Shown piece by piece: positions 14,508 to 23,334 of a DNA stretch of 41,988 bases (within the stretch, counting starts at the first letter, position 1; each line of letters begins with the position of its first letter). The position numbers and the translations under genes were made by a program. Under the pieces are notes generated by a model. That model did no database searches. It had not been told where the DNA came from and saw only the letters and a list, made by a program, of their open reading frames with translations. The DNA comes from Atopobiaceae bacterium (lineage in GTDB: Bacteria > Actinomycetota > Coriobacteriia > Coriobacteriales > Atopobiaceae): the NCBI GenBank assembly GCA_017533825.1, contig JAFWIE010000042.1, forward strand, positions 1-41,988. The letters run 5' to 3'.

Positions 14508-15929
14508 ATGGGAGCCTTCTTTGGAACGGCGTCGCACAGAGACGTGACGCTTGACGTGTTCTTTGGCGTGGACTACCACTCGCATTTGGGCACGCGTCGC
14601 GCGGGAATGGTAATGTGTGACGAGGATGGCAACTTCAACCGCCAGATTCACTCCATAGAGAACACCGCATTCCGAACCAAGTTCGAGAACGACCTCATTG
14701 CCATGCGCGGATGCACGGGCATCGGCTGCATCAGTGACTCTGACCCGCAGCCTCTCTTGGTGCGCTCTCACCTCGGCGTCTTTGCCATCGCGACGGTGGG
14801 TATGATCGTCAATGCCGACGAGCTCATCAAGAGCTTTACCGGCGTCGGCCACCAGTTCCTCGCCATGAGCTCGGGTGACGTCAACGACACCGAGCTAGTC
14901 GCAGCGCTCATCAATACCCAGAGTACCCTGCTCGAAGGCATCAAGTACGCACAGGAGCAAATCGAGGGATCGCTCACATTGCTCATCATGCTCCAGGACG
15001 GCTCGCTCATCGCGGCTCGAGACCGGATGGGTCGCCTGCCCGTGCTCATTGGGAAGGACGGGGATGGCTACTGCGTCACCTTCGAAAGCTTTGCCTATGG
15101 GAAGCTGGGCTATGCCGACGAGTACGAGCTGGGATCGGGCGAGGTCGTACGCATCGCGGCGGACGGTTACCGTACCATATCGCCCGCACGCGACGAGATG
15201 CGGATTTGCGCATTCCTTTGGGTGTACTACGGCTACCCAAATTCGAACTATGAGGGCCAGAACGTCGAGGTCATGCGGTATCGGAACGGTGCGAACATGG
15301 CATCCGACGACGCAGCGCATGGAACCCTGCCTGATGTCGATTACGTTGCCGGTGTCCCCGATTCGGGCCTGCCGCACGGCATCGGCTATGCGACGGAGTC
15401 CGGCAAGCCATTCGCGCGTCCCTTCGTAAAGTACACGCCCACATGGCCGCGCTCGTTCATGCCGGCGAACCAAGCGGTGCGCAACCGCGTGGCAAAGATG
15501 AAGCAGATTCCGGTTCCCGAACTCATCAGGGGCAAGAAGCTGCTCTTTGTGGATGACTCCATCGTGCGTGGTACGCAGCTGCGCGAGACGGTCGACTTTT
15601 TGTACGGCGCTGGTGCGGCGGAGGTGCACATGCGCTCAGCATGCCCGCCCATCATGTATGGGTGCAAATACCTCAGCTTCTCGCGCTCGAACTCGGAGTA
15701 CGAGCTCATCGCACGCCGGAAGATTCGCGAGCTTGAAGGCGAAGAAGGCGAGGCGTACGTCGCGGAGTATGCTGACGGACGCACCGAGAGGGGCAAGTGC
15801 CTGCTGCGCTCAATCTGTGAGGAGATGGGATTCGACTCGCTGGGCTTCCAGTCGCTTGACGGCATGCTCGATGCTATCGGTATCGATCGCGAGAAGATCT
15901 GCACCTACTGCTGGACCGGTCGCGAATAG
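14508..15929 (+). CDS. PurF-like amidophosphoribosyltransferase homologue lacking the N-terminal Cys
   Basis: This 473-residue protein aligns with PurF, which makes phosphoribosylamine from PRPP and glutamine, with an N-terminal Ntn-hydrolase-type half and a C-terminal phosphoribosyltransferase half. The PRPP-binding loop LLFVDDSIVRGTQLRET is intact. The catalytic Cys expected directly after the initiator Met is missing: the protein starts MGAFFGTASHRD. A TGC codon stands just before the ATG, but starting at the in-frame TTG at 14496 would put Met-Gly-Gly ahead of the Cys, and the GGGGGG at 14497-14502 is best read as the ribosome binding site for ATG 14508. Cys-less PurF relatives beginning MGGFFG are known from several anaerobes. 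Glutaminase activity is therefore doubtful; use of free ammonia or another role is possible. No other purine gene is nearby. Confidence 0.85.
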   Translation: MGAFFGTASHRDVTLDVFFGVDYHSHLGTRRAGMVMCDEDGNFNRQIHSIENTAFRTKFENDLIAMRGCTGIGCISDSDPQPLLVRSHLGVFAIATVGMIVNADELIKSFTGVGHQFLAMSSGDVNDTELVAALINTQSTLLEGIKYAQEQIEGSLTLLIMLQDGSLIAARDRMGRLPVLIGKDGDGYCVTFESFAYGKLGYADEYELGSGEVVRIAADGYRTISPARDEMRICAFLWVYYGYPNSNYEGQNVEVMRYRNGANMASDDAAHGTLPDVDYVAGVPDSGLPHGIGYATESGKPFARPFVKYTPTWPRSFMPANQAVRNRVAKMKQIPVPELIRGKKLLFVDDSIVRGTQLRETVDFLYGAGAAEVHMRSACPPIMYGCKYLSFSRSNSEYELIARRKIRELEGEEGEAYVAEYADGRTERGKCLLRSICEEMGFDSLGFQSLDGMLDAIGIDREKICTYCWTGRE

Positions 15930-15961
15930 CCCGACGGGCAGCGATGGCCCGACGGGCAGCG
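15929..15961. repeat. Two 15-bp direct repeats with internal hairpins
   Basis: GCCCGACGGGCAGCG occurs at 15929-15943 and 15947-15961, an 18-bp period. Each copy contains GCCC-GAC-GGGC and can fold. They fill the 40-bp gap between the convergent PurF-like and DUF3825 genes and may act as a compact bidirectional terminator. Confidence 0.7.
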
Positions 15962-15969
15962 TCCCGCAT

Positions 15970-17976
15970 TCACTGCCGCATGAGCCATGCGGGCAGCTCC
16001 GAGCTCACCACGCGTGCGCAGATGCGTGCGTGCTCCAACGAGAGAACGGCGCGTGCCTCGTAGCCTTCCTCACCGAGGCGGGCAAGCACCACGGCATGGT
16101 CAGCGACTCCCGCCTGCTCGACGGCAAGGGGAAGCAGCAAACGAATCTCGTCCGCCTGTGGGTCGTAGGCAGGTGTGGCAAGCCGATAGTTGCGACGCGC
16201 TCTACAGACGGATCGCTCGATGGCACAGTCAAGTGTGTCCCCGTACGTTCGCCGCATCGTCTTGCTCAATTGGACCCCATAGGGGGCGGCGAGGCACAGG
16301 TCCTCCCATGCGTTGAGATACGAAGCTGGTTCAGGTGTCTTCTCGACGTGCGGATCGGTGGAAAAGCCCGCGAATCGCCACGCTGCGCCGCCTTCGCGTC
16401 TGCCTTGTGCGCGTGCGCCTGTTTCGAGCGCGTCGAAGCAGGCGTAGATACGCTGCGTTCCCTCGGTGAGAAGTCCCGTGTCGAACGAGCATGCCTGACC
16501 GTCTGCACTTGTGACCACCTTGCGCTCGCGACGGAGGCGCGCAAAGGTGACCGTGAGGTATTCTCGCAGGTCAGAAAGGTCATCGCCCCATGGTTCAGGT
16601 TCTGCGAGATTCGCGAGTTCCCCGAGCAGTGCGTCCCAGGGGCCGATGAGGGCGAACTGTGTCAGCAGGCGCAGGGGACTTGTGGGGCGATGGACGCCGG
16701 AGGGCAGGCCATCGAGCTCGGTCCATGCCCCCTCGCGTACAGCTGGGAGTCCTTCGAAGCTGACGGTTGCGTCATCGAGTGGCCCCTCGAGTGAGACAAG
16801 CTGCCAGCGCTTACCGGACGCGGAAGGTGCACGCCTGCGAAGCCATGCCCGCACCGGGGCGTCTTCCGGCTCGGGACCGCGAAGACAACGCAAATCGAAG
16901 GAAACACCGTTTGCAGAGGTCTGATACGACTCGGTCGAACGTGCCACGGCCCAGTCCTCGTCGAGCAGGGTGAGAGGATTGATGTCGAACGGGAGGATTC
17001 GATACAGCGAATCGAGAACGTCGTTCGTGCACCAGACCTCCGCGGCAAAGCTGCGGGGGATGAGCGGCAGGGGCTTGCACGCAGGTGCTGTCGTGGGCGT
17101 GGGCGCCTGCGTGGCAGGTGCCTGCGTCGCGGAGATGGGCGGCTGATCGTCGTGGACGGCATGCGGCTGCGACTCAGTGCGCTCTGATGGGACGTCGAAG
17201 GTGAGGTCGTCGTCCGCAGGGACATACGTCACGGTAAGGTTGATGCCTCCGCTGGTGGGCTGTGCGACGGCCTCCGATTCGGCTTCCGGCTCAGCCTCCG
17301 GCGTGGTTTCCGGCTCAGTCTCCGGCCCGACGGCCTCCGGTTCGGTTTCCGATTCAGCCTCCGGCGCGACGGCCTCCGGTTTGGACGATACGACATCCTC
17401 GAGCACCTCCGCCTCATGTGGCGTGGTGACCTTGGTTGTGGGTTCTGGCTCGGCTGGAGCCTCGACCGCGACTGATTCCGTCTCGACGACATCGACCGCG
17501 GTGGTCTCTGCCGCTGCGGTCTCGGCCACCTCGACGGCGGGCGCTTCTTCGGGCACTTCGACGGCGGGCGCTTCGACAAGCGCTTCGTCGGGCGTCACCT
17601 GCGTCACGCGCCCGCGTGGCCTGGGCTTCTCGGGCCGTAGGGCTTTGGCGTTACGCTTGCGCTTCCAAGACTTGTGAGGGGCGGCCGGTTCTCCCTTTCC
17701 CGACTGGTTATCGGTGCCGAGTCGCTCCAACAAGGCGTCCCACTCAGGCTGGGGGAGCACCGTCGCGTAGACGCGACCCCGCTTGAAGACCGCCACCCGC
17801 ACGAAGTCCAGGGATTCCAGCAGTTCCCGCACGCTCTCGCACCCAAGGTCCGACGGCATGAAGTCGTCCTCGAGGAGCACCTCCTCGACGCGAGCCAGCA
17901 TGGTTTGGCGGCCCACGCCAATTCCCTCCGAGAGGAGCCGATACAGATACAAGGAATTGCCGGGGGTAGGGGACAT
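15970..17976 (-). CDS. DUF3825-domain protein with acidic repeat linker
   Basis: This 668-residue cytoplasmic protein has three parts. Residues 1-95 form a small helical/winged domain (SLYLYRLLSEGIGVGRQT, LLESLDFVRVAVFKRGRVY, PQPEWDALLERL) that resembles OST-HTH/LOTUS-type modules, tentatively. Residues about 100-300 are Glu/Ala/Pro/Val-rich repeats (EAPAVEV, EPEAVGPE units). The C-terminal 230 residues match DUF3825 (FDTGLLTEGTQRIYACF, RNYRLATPAYDPQADEI, RLLLPLAV, ending LSLEHARICARVV). DUF3825 is often found with RNA-related domains in bacteria, but its activity is not known. ATG 17976 is chosen because upstream sequence is not protein-like. The gene is divergent from the deacetylase gene. 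No membrane segment or signal peptide is present. Confidence 0.75.
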   Translation of the reverse strand: MSPTPGNSLYLYRLLSEGIGVGRQTMLARVEEVLLEDDFMPSDLGCESVRELLESLDFVRVAVFKRGRVYATVLPQPEWDALLERLGTDNQSGKGEPAAPHKSWKRKRNAKALRPEKPRPRGRVTQVTPDEALVEAPAVEVPEEAPAVEVAETAAAETTAVDVVETESVAVEAPAEPEPTTKVTTPHEAEVLEDVVSSKPEAVAPEAESETEPEAVGPETEPETTPEAEPEAESEAVAQPTSGGINLTVTYVPADDDLTFDVPSERTESQPHAVHDDQPPISATQAPATQAPTPTTAPACKPLPLIPRSFAAEVWCTNDVLDSLYRILPFDINPLTLLDEDWAVARSTESYQTSANGVSFDLRCLRGPEPEDAPVRAWLRRRAPSASGKRWQLVSLEGPLDDATVSFEGLPAVREGAWTELDGLPSGVHRPTSPLRLLTQFALIGPWDALLGELANLAEPEPWGDDLSDLREYLTVTFARLRRERKVVTSADGQACSFDTGLLTEGTQRIYACFDALETGARAQGRREGGAAWRFAGFSTDPHVEKTPEPASYLNAWEDLCLAAPYGVQLSKTMRRTYGDTLDCAIERSVCRARRNYRLATPAYDPQADEIRLLLPLAVEQAGVADHAVVLARLGEEGYEARAVLSLEHARICARVVSSELPAWLMRQ

Positions 17977-18150
17977 GAGATCACTGCCTCGGTGGTGAGC
18001 GGATTTTGTGGTGATATACAGATTACCGCACATTGTCTGCATCCATGGGTTTTTCGTCGCATGCATGACCGACCGGGGAGTGTGGCATACTGTATCTCGC
18101 ACTGCACGCCTCAAACTGAAGGTCAACCGTAGCAAAGGGACGTGATTCGC

Positions 18151-19470
18151 ATGGCAGAACCCGACGAGCGCGACGTCTCGCATGGCGCGTCTCGCTTCAA
18201 ACCAGCAGCTCAGCCACATCTTCGAACTTCACAAGCGCCGCGTCGATCGGGGTTTGCGAAGTTCCTCTGCTTCATCGCGGTTCTTGCCGTGCTTGTCTTG
18301 GTCGGGTTCATCTTTTGGCGGCATCGGCCCGTGAGCGTCTACGTGGACGGAGAGTCGCGCACGGTGTTCATGCGCTCGACCGTGGAGGACCTCTTTATGG
18401 ATGAGCGTCCGGACGTTGCTTCGGGCAACCTCGTCTCCGTGACGGGAAACGTGCTCGGCGAACACCAGGGCAATCCCTTCGAGGCTCAGGTTGACGGCAA
18501 CGAGGTCTCCTACGAGGAATCGCGGGGTTACCAGCTGTTTGGTGGCGAGAACGTCTCGTTCACTGATGGTGGCGATAGGCTCGAGGAATACACGACCGAG
18601 GTGACGCGCATGGCGCCAAAGCTCGAGGTGGTCGTCCGCGACGGCACGCCCGAGAAGGGCTACATGGTCCAGCAGGGCGCGGTCCAGTATGTGAGCGACT
18701 GGGGGCAGCCGGGCACCCATGAGGTTCGCCACGGCGTGCTTTCTGGCGAGACGGGTGATGGAACGGTGGTCGAGGAGCCGCGAAACACCGTGGTTACGGT
18801 GCAGAACATCCATCCCGACAACGACGAGAAGCTCGTTGCGTTGACCTTCGACGATGGCCCGTCATACTTTACAGAGACGTATCTCGATATTCTCGAGCAG
18901 CATGGAGTCAAGGCGACCTTCTGTATCATCGGGGAGCAGGTGGCGGATGGCGCCTACGTCATCGGCGAGACGGACGCTGCCGGCCACCTCATCGCCTCCC
19001 ACACGTGGGACCACAAGCAGCTCACCACGCTTGAGGCCGACCAGGTGCGGCAGGAGCTGGGCGATACCGCCACAGCGCTCCAGGATGTTATCGGCGCCAA
19101 CGTCAACTTTTTGCGCCCTCCCTATGGCGACCTCGACAGCGGGGTTTGGCTCGGTTCGGGTGGGAACATCGCCGTATCGATGTATTGGACGCACGACTCG
19201 CTTGATTGGGAGACGCCCGGTGTCGATGCCATCGTGCATAACGCGACAGAACCCATGACGCCCGGCAGTGTGATTCTGATGCACGACGGTGGTGGAGATC
19301 GAAGCCAGGACGTAGAGGCCCTTCCGCGCATCATCGAGGCTTGGCAGGCAGCCGGATATCGCTTTGTGACGATGCGCGAGCTGCTCGAGTCGGACAGCTC
19401 AATCGACCTTTCTGCGGTCGATTTGGGGTCAATGCCGCCTGATGGGATGTGGCCTACGGAGTTGGCGTAG
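18151..19470 (+). CDS. Membrane-anchored polysaccharide deacetylase (NodB family)
   Basis: This 439-residue protein has one membrane segment at 35-57, an extracellular region of about 170 residues (beginning VSVYVDGESRTVFMRSTVED, reminiscent of DUF348-like stalks) and a NodB domain at about 228-425. The deacetylase motifs are TFDDGP with D234 and D235, SHTWDH with H284 and H288 (metal triad D235-H284-H288), RPPYGD, and the LMHDGGGDRSQ segment. It should remove N-acetyl groups from cell-wall glycan or another surface polysaccharide, a change that often gives lysozyme resistance. ATG 18151 has AAAGGGA ahead of it; GTG 18142 is an alternative. It is 39 bp from the following glycosyltransferase and probably in its operon. 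Confidence 0.92.
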   Translation: MAEPDERDVSHGASRFKPAAQPHLRTSQAPRRSGFAKFLCFIAVLAVLVLVGFIFWRHRPVSVYVDGESRTVFMRSTVEDLFMDERPDVASGNLVSVTGNVLGEHQGNPFEAQVDGNEVSYEESRGYQLFGGENVSFTDGGDRLEEYTTEVTRMAPKLEVVVRDGTPEKGYMVQQGAVQYVSDWGQPGTHEVRHGVLSGETGDGTVVEEPRNTVVTVQNIHPDNDEKLVALTFDDGPSYFTETYLDILEQHGVKATFCIIGEQVADGAYVIGETDAAGHLIASHTWDHKQLTTLEADQVRQELGDTATALQDVIGANVNFLRPPYGDLDSGVWLGSGGNIAVSMYWTHDSLDWETPGVDAIVHNATEPMTPGSVILMHDGGGDRSQDVEALPRIIEAWQAAGYRFVTMRELLESDSSIDLSAVDLGSMPPDGMWPTELA

Positions 19471-19509
19471 AATCTATAGCGACATGGTTTTATATTGAGA
19501 GGGGCTCGT

Positions 19510-20544
19510 GTGAGCAAGATCGTAACATTTGGTATCCCGTGCTATAACTCTGCACAGTATATGGACAAGTGCATCGAGTCGATTCTCGAGGGGGCGGACT
19601 ATGCGTCCGACATCGAGATTATAGTTGTGGACGACGGGTCGACGAAGGACGAGACGCCGCAGAAGGCTGACGAATGGGCGGAGCGGTATCCAGACATCAT
19701 CCGGGCGCACCATCAGGAGAACGGCGGGCATGGTACGGCCGTCCTGTCCGGACTCAAGAAGGCGACCGGCACATTCTACAAGGTGGTTGACTCCGATGAC
19801 TGGGTCGACACCGAGGCGTTGGCGCAGATGCTCGACAAGATGCGCGCGACGGAGGCTGCAGGCGCCGACGTGGACCTCTTCATCACGAACTACGTGTATG
19901 AGCATACGGTGGACAACACGCGCAACGTGGTCGGGTATCGTCACATCCTGCCCGAAGGGCGCGTCTTTGGGTGGAGCGAGATTGGTCACTTCCCCATTAC
20001 GCAGAACCTGCTGATGCACGCGCTGTGCTACCGCACCTCGGTGCTGCGCGACATGGGCTTCTACTTGCCGCCCCACACCTTCTACGTCGACAACATCTAC
20101 GCGTGGGTTCCGCTGCCCAACTGCAAGCGTCTCTGCTACCTCGACATCGACCTTTATCGCTACTACATCGGGCGCGAGGGCCAGTCCGTCAACGAGAAGG
20201 TCATGGCCGGGCGCATTGACCAGCAGGTAAAGATCACGCGCATCATGATGGAGTCCTACCACCTGTATCGGGACGTCCAGCCCGTGCAGCTGCGCAGCTA
20301 TATGATTAACTACTTCGTGATCATGATGGCAATCTGCTCGGTGTTCTCGCGTCTCTCGGACCGTGAGGATGCCATGGACGACCTCGCGCGGCTGTGGTCC
20401 GACCTGCACGCTTACGACCGTCGCCTGTGGAGGCGGTGCCGCTTGGGCTTCTTGGGCACGATGACGAATCTGCCGGGACCCGTGGGGAGTCGGGCCACCA
20501 TCGCGCTGTATCGTCTCGCCAACAAGCTCGTAAAGTTCAACTGA
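19510..20544 (+). CDS. Family 2 glycosyltransferase
   Basis: This 344-residue protein has a GT-A fold: FGIPCYNSAQYMDKCIESI at the N-terminus, the nucleotide-binding IIVVDDGSTKDETPQ, and the metal-binding DSDDW at 94-98. The C-terminal half is helical with no strong membrane anchor. It should transfer a sugar from a nucleotide-sugar donor to a surface glycan or lipid carrier. The start is taken as GTG 19510 after GAGAGGGGC; TTG 19495 is possible but lacks a site. The pairing with the deacetylase suggests both act on the same envelope polymer. Confidence 0.88.
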   Translation: MSKIVTFGIPCYNSAQYMDKCIESILEGADYASDIEIIVVDDGSTKDETPQKADEWAERYPDIIRAHHQENGGHGTAVLSGLKKATGTFYKVVDSDDWVDTEALAQMLDKMRATEAAGADVDLFITNYVYEHTVDNTRNVVGYRHILPEGRVFGWSEIGHFPITQNLLMHALCYRTSVLRDMGFYLPPHTFYVDNIYAWVPLPNCKRLCYLDIDLYRYYIGREGQSVNEKVMAGRIDQQVKITRIMMESYHLYRDVQPVQLRSYMINYFVIMMAICSVFSRLSDREDAMDDLARLWSDLHAYDRRLWRRCRLGFLGTMTNLPGPVGSRATIALYRLANKLVKFN

Positions 20545-20572
20545 TTTCTTGCGCTTCTCTTGGGGAGCTACT

Positions 20573-20620
20573 CGTGGGGGCACCCCTTCGGTGAGACTTC
20601 GCCGAGACGGTGCCCCCACG
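20573..20620. terminator. Bidirectional terminator hairpin
   Basis: A perfect 12-bp stem (CGTGGGGGCACC / GGTGCCCCCACG) has outer pairs GCTACT / AGTAGC and CTTCTC / GAGAAG that extend it with small bulges. It lies between the convergent glycosyltransferase and TrmB genes. Confidence 0.85.
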
Positions 20621-20635
20621 ATTAGTAGCGAGAAG

Positions 20636-21463
20636 TCAGCGCTTGCGGCGACGCAAGTTGTAGACGGTCTGCTCCATGCCGTGGGGCACATAACCGCCCT
20701 CGAAGAGGCTCTCTGGCAGGTAGTCGACGAGGCTCAGAGACGCCGTCTGCGTCACGTTGCCGGGTTCTGGGCCGGGCGTCGCCCAGAGTCCGAGTACCGT
20801 GGCCCCTTGGGAGCAAAGGCGTTGCTCGTATTCGCTCGTCGGCTCGTCGGGATGGTCCGCACGCTCGTCTTCCGAGGCGTACACCACCTTGTATCCGGCG
20901 AGGGCGAGCTGCGTGAGGGTGAAGTCGCGTAGCGGCTGGCTGTCCGTACGCAGACGAACGGTCCCGCCCGGTGCGAGCACGCGGCGGTAGTCCATGAGTC
21001 GCTCCAGGGCCACGAGTCGGCGGGTGGCGTCGCGTTTGCGGGGGTAGGGAGTCGGGAAGTTGAGGTGGATGACGCTCACCTCCCCAGGGGCAAAGATGCG
21101 CGGGAGCGCATCGCCCAGCGCGGGGACAACGACCGCGTTGCGTAGTCCCTCCTCCATGATGCGCTGCGCCGCATAGGCCATGCACAGCGGCTCGGCATCT
21201 AGCCCGACGAAGAGCGCATTCGGCGCGTTGTGCGCCGACGCCGCTACGAAGCTGCCCTTTCCGCAACCGAGGTCCACGCGGACCTCGTCGAAGGCCGCGG
21301 TGCCGGCGGCAGCTCCGTCCGCAGAAGGCTCTCCGAGTGGCCAGCAGGCTTGTGCCCAACGACCGCGATAGGACGCAGGGCACACCTCGATGGCGTCGGC
21401 ATATCGTTCGAGCCGCTCCTCAAGCACGAAGTGCTTGGGCAGGCGTGCGTGCATGGCGTGCAC
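20636..21463 (-). CDS. trmB: tRNA (guanine-46-N7)-methyltransferase, TrmB-like
   Basis: This 275-residue SAM-dependent enzyme should methylate G46 of tRNA. The SAM-binding motif is VDLGCGKGSFV at 63-73, with GLDAE following at 87-91. The family motif FPDPWPKKRH appears as FPTPYPRKRD at 136-145, and TSEYEQRL near the C-terminus matches the family TxYE element. The Asp of the PDPW motif, generally regarded as part of the active site, is Thr138 here, and Trp is Tyr140. This may mark a divergent clade or altered activity. GTG 21463 is taken as start because GAGGAGG ends 7 bp before it; ATG 21454 is also possible. Confidence 0.85.
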   Translation of the reverse strand: MHAMHARLPKHFVLEERLERYADAIEVCPASYRGRWAQACWPLGEPSADGAAAGTAAFDEVRVDLGCGKGSFVAASAHNAPNALFVGLDAEPLCMAYAAQRIMEEGLRNAVVVPALGDALPRIFAPGEVSVIHLNFPTPYPRKRDATRRLVALERLMDYRRVLAPGGTVRLRTDSQPLRDFTLTQLALAGYKVVYASEDERADHPDEPTSEYEQRLCSQGATVLGLWATPGPEPGNVTQTASLSLVDYLPESLFEGGYVPHGMEQTVYNLRRRKR

Positions 21464-21581
21464 GGCTGCACCTCCTCTGTGATGACGCGAAGGGGACTAA
21501 CGCAAAAGGGGCTGACATAACGGGGGCTAACATGATGAGGACTGTCCTTGCAGGGACAGAGTGACGCAAAGGGCGCCTACC
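21464..21581 (-). terminator. Small hairpin between TrmB and the polytopic protein gene
   Basis: CTGTCC (21542-21547) pairs with GGACAG (21554-21559) around a short loop, downstream of the minus-strand membrane protein gene. The surrounding 100 bp carry repeated GGGGCTAAC / GGGGCTGAC-like words. A short GC hairpin without a T-tract; weak support as terminator. Confidence 0.35.
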
Positions 21582-22409
21582 TCACTTCGAGTTGAAGCGA
21601 TCGCTGTACTCGGAGTACTGGCGCGCCCAATCGGGGACGTTGGCATTGTCACCCGTCTGGGCAATCCAGCTGCTCACGTCCGCTCGAAACTCCTTCTGGT
21701 AGCCCGTCTTTGCCTCGTCAATCACGATGTAGAGGTCCTCCTTGCCCTTGAGCGCCCTCGAGGCGCGAACGACGATGTGTGCGCTCATCCATACGACCAC
21801 GATGAGCGCACCTCCGGCGGTGACGGCGTTGAGCAGCGTGATGAGCGACGGATTGATGATGCTACGGAACTGCGCGAAAACCGCCGCCTCGAAGGTGTAG
21901 AGCGAGACGAATGCCGTAGCGAGGTTCAACGACTTGCTCGCCGAGATGAGCGGACTCTCGAGAAGGCGATAGCGCCACAGATTGAGGATTGAGTTGATGA
22001 AGGTATATATGGTAAACGCGCCCACGACGAATATCATGTGGCCGGGATACGACTTGGGCGTGCTGTTGCCGCTGTTCATGAGCATGCCGCCAAACAGAAT
22101 GAGCGCCGTGAGCACGAACATCATGATGCCGCACTTGCGGTAGCGCCTCAGCTCCTCGCGACCGTCGGCGGCCTCGTGACGGATGTAGTACAGCATGAGG
22201 AAGCGTGTCGCGGTGATGAGCACGTAGTACAAGGCGAGCGCGGTGAACCAGTATGACTGCCGGGTGAGTCCAATGAAGATCTGATACAGCGAGAACGTAA
22301 TGTTGACGCCGCATGACATGTAGACGGATGCCTCTGCGCGGAACCACAGGTCGGAGCGATAGTCGCTGATGGCTTTCTTGACCCTCTCGCGGCCTTCGCT
22401 GAGCTTCAT
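21582..22409 (-). CDS. Polytopic membrane protein, unknown function
   Basis: This 275-residue protein has about six predicted membrane segments between residues 30 and 215, a basic cytoplasmic N-terminus and a soluble C-terminal 60 residues (KEDLYIVIDEAKTGYQKEF, WARQYSEYSDRFNSK). I do not recognise the family. There are no catalytic-looking motifs. ATG 22409 follows GAGGGGGTG. It is transcribed away from the capsule-control operon, with 233 bp between the start codons, and no obvious link to TrmB beyond sharing the strand. Confidence 0.75.
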   Translation of the reverse strand: MKLSEGRERVKKAISDYRSDLWFRAEASVYMSCGVNITFSLYQIFIGLTRQSYWFTALALYYVLITATRFLMLYYIRHEAADGREELRRYRKCGIMMFVLTALILFGGMLMNSGNSTPKSYPGHMIFVVGAFTIYTFINSILNLWRYRLLESPLISASKSLNLATAFVSLYTFEAAVFAQFRSIINPSLITLLNAVTAGGALIVVVWMSAHIVVRASRALKGKEDLYIVIDEAKTGYQKEFRADVSSWIAQTGDNANVPDWARQYSEYSDRFNSK

Positions 22410-22620
22410 GACGCACCCCCTCGACTTGCACTACCTGCTCAGCATTGTACCGCGATGTAGGCCATTCGCCGCTTGTCCCGCATCTGATACCGCCTACCGT
22501 TGTGATGCTACCGTTTGATGCAGTCGCTCGCCAGGCCGATTTCGAGGCCAGAATGATGCTCTTCTTCCTTTCGGGTTGCCAAGAGGTGCGACGACAGCTA
22601 CCCTAGTTACTCTACGACCG

Positions 22621-22626
22621 TATAGT
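22621..22626 (+). promoter_or_regulatory. Candidate -10 (TATAGT) of the capsule-control operon
   Basis: TATAGT lies 17 bp before the ATG of the Wzz-like gene. If used, the mRNA leader would be about 10 nt and would lack a normal ribosome binding site, so the message would be nearly leaderless. No clear -35 hexamer. Confidence 0.3.
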
Positions 22627-22642
22627 GATTGGATGCTCACCA

Positions 22643-23317
22643 ATGACACTCTTCGACCTGATCGGATTGCTGCGCAAGCATTTGCTATTGCTGATCATTT
22701 TGCCCGTGCTGGCGGGGGGCATTGCGTTCGCCTATGCGCGCACCTTGCCCAACGTGTACTCCACCTCCACGACCATGTACGTGCTCTCACGCAACAGTGA
22801 GCTGGAGCGGCAGGAGGAGGCCGCCCCATCGTCGGGTGCCGTCACGTCACAGGAACTCACCTTCAGCTCCATGATTACTGGCGATGTGGAGACCATCATC
22901 AACTCGTCGCGCGTCAAGGAGAACGTTGCCTCGCGTCTGGGCCTCAATAGTCTGGCTGGTTACAGCTTCGCAGTCGAAAAGGGCACGAGTTCGCGTGTTA
23001 TCAGCCTAACCGTCTCGGGACGCGACCCCGAGATGTGCGCCACCATCGCGAACGCCGTTGTTGAGGAAGCCAATTCAATCGCTTCGCAGATCATGCAGAT
23101 CCAGGCAATCAACGTCATCGACTTGGCCAAAGTGCCGGGCGGCCCATCCGGTCCGAACCGTCAACGCTACGTCATGATAGGTGCTGCGGCGGGACTCTTT
23201 GCCGCCGTTGCCATCATCATCGTGCGCGACCTGCTCGACACACGTGTGCGCAATGGCAAGGAAGCCGAAGAGATCATCGGCGCGCCTGTCGTGGGCCATT
23301 ATCCTGAGTTCGACTAG
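22643..23317 (+). CDS. Wzz/CapA-like polysaccharide chain-length protein
   Basis: This 224-residue protein has membrane segments at about 12-31 and 175-195 bracketing an extracellular coiled region, the topology of the adaptor (CapA/CpsC) of Gram-positive tyrosine kinases. Typical features are LTFSSMITGDVETIINSSRVK and, before the second membrane segment, the proline-rich VPGGPSGPNRQR. The short C-terminal tail (RNGKEAEEIIGAPVVGHYPEF) normally activates the partner kinase. ATG 22643 is used; there is no good ribosome binding site. The kinase gene starts 17 bp downstream. Confidence 0.85.
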   Translation: MTLFDLIGLLRKHLLLLIILPVLAGGIAFAYARTLPNVYSTSTTMYVLSRNSELERQEEAAPSSGAVTSQELTFSSMITGDVETIINSSRVKENVASRLGLNSLAGYSFAVEKGTSSRVISLTVSGRDPEMCATIANAVVEEANSIASQIMQIQAINVIDLAKVPGGPSGPNRQRYVMIGAAAGLFAAVAIIIVRDLLDTRVRNGKEAEEIIGAPVVGHYPEFD

Positions 23318-23334
23318 CGCGGAGGAGGCATCTC

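Noticed and set aside
19474..20691. 405-codon open frame opposite the glycosyltransferase
   Set aside because: Antisense shadow; it runs through the terminator hairpin and has no ribosome binding site.
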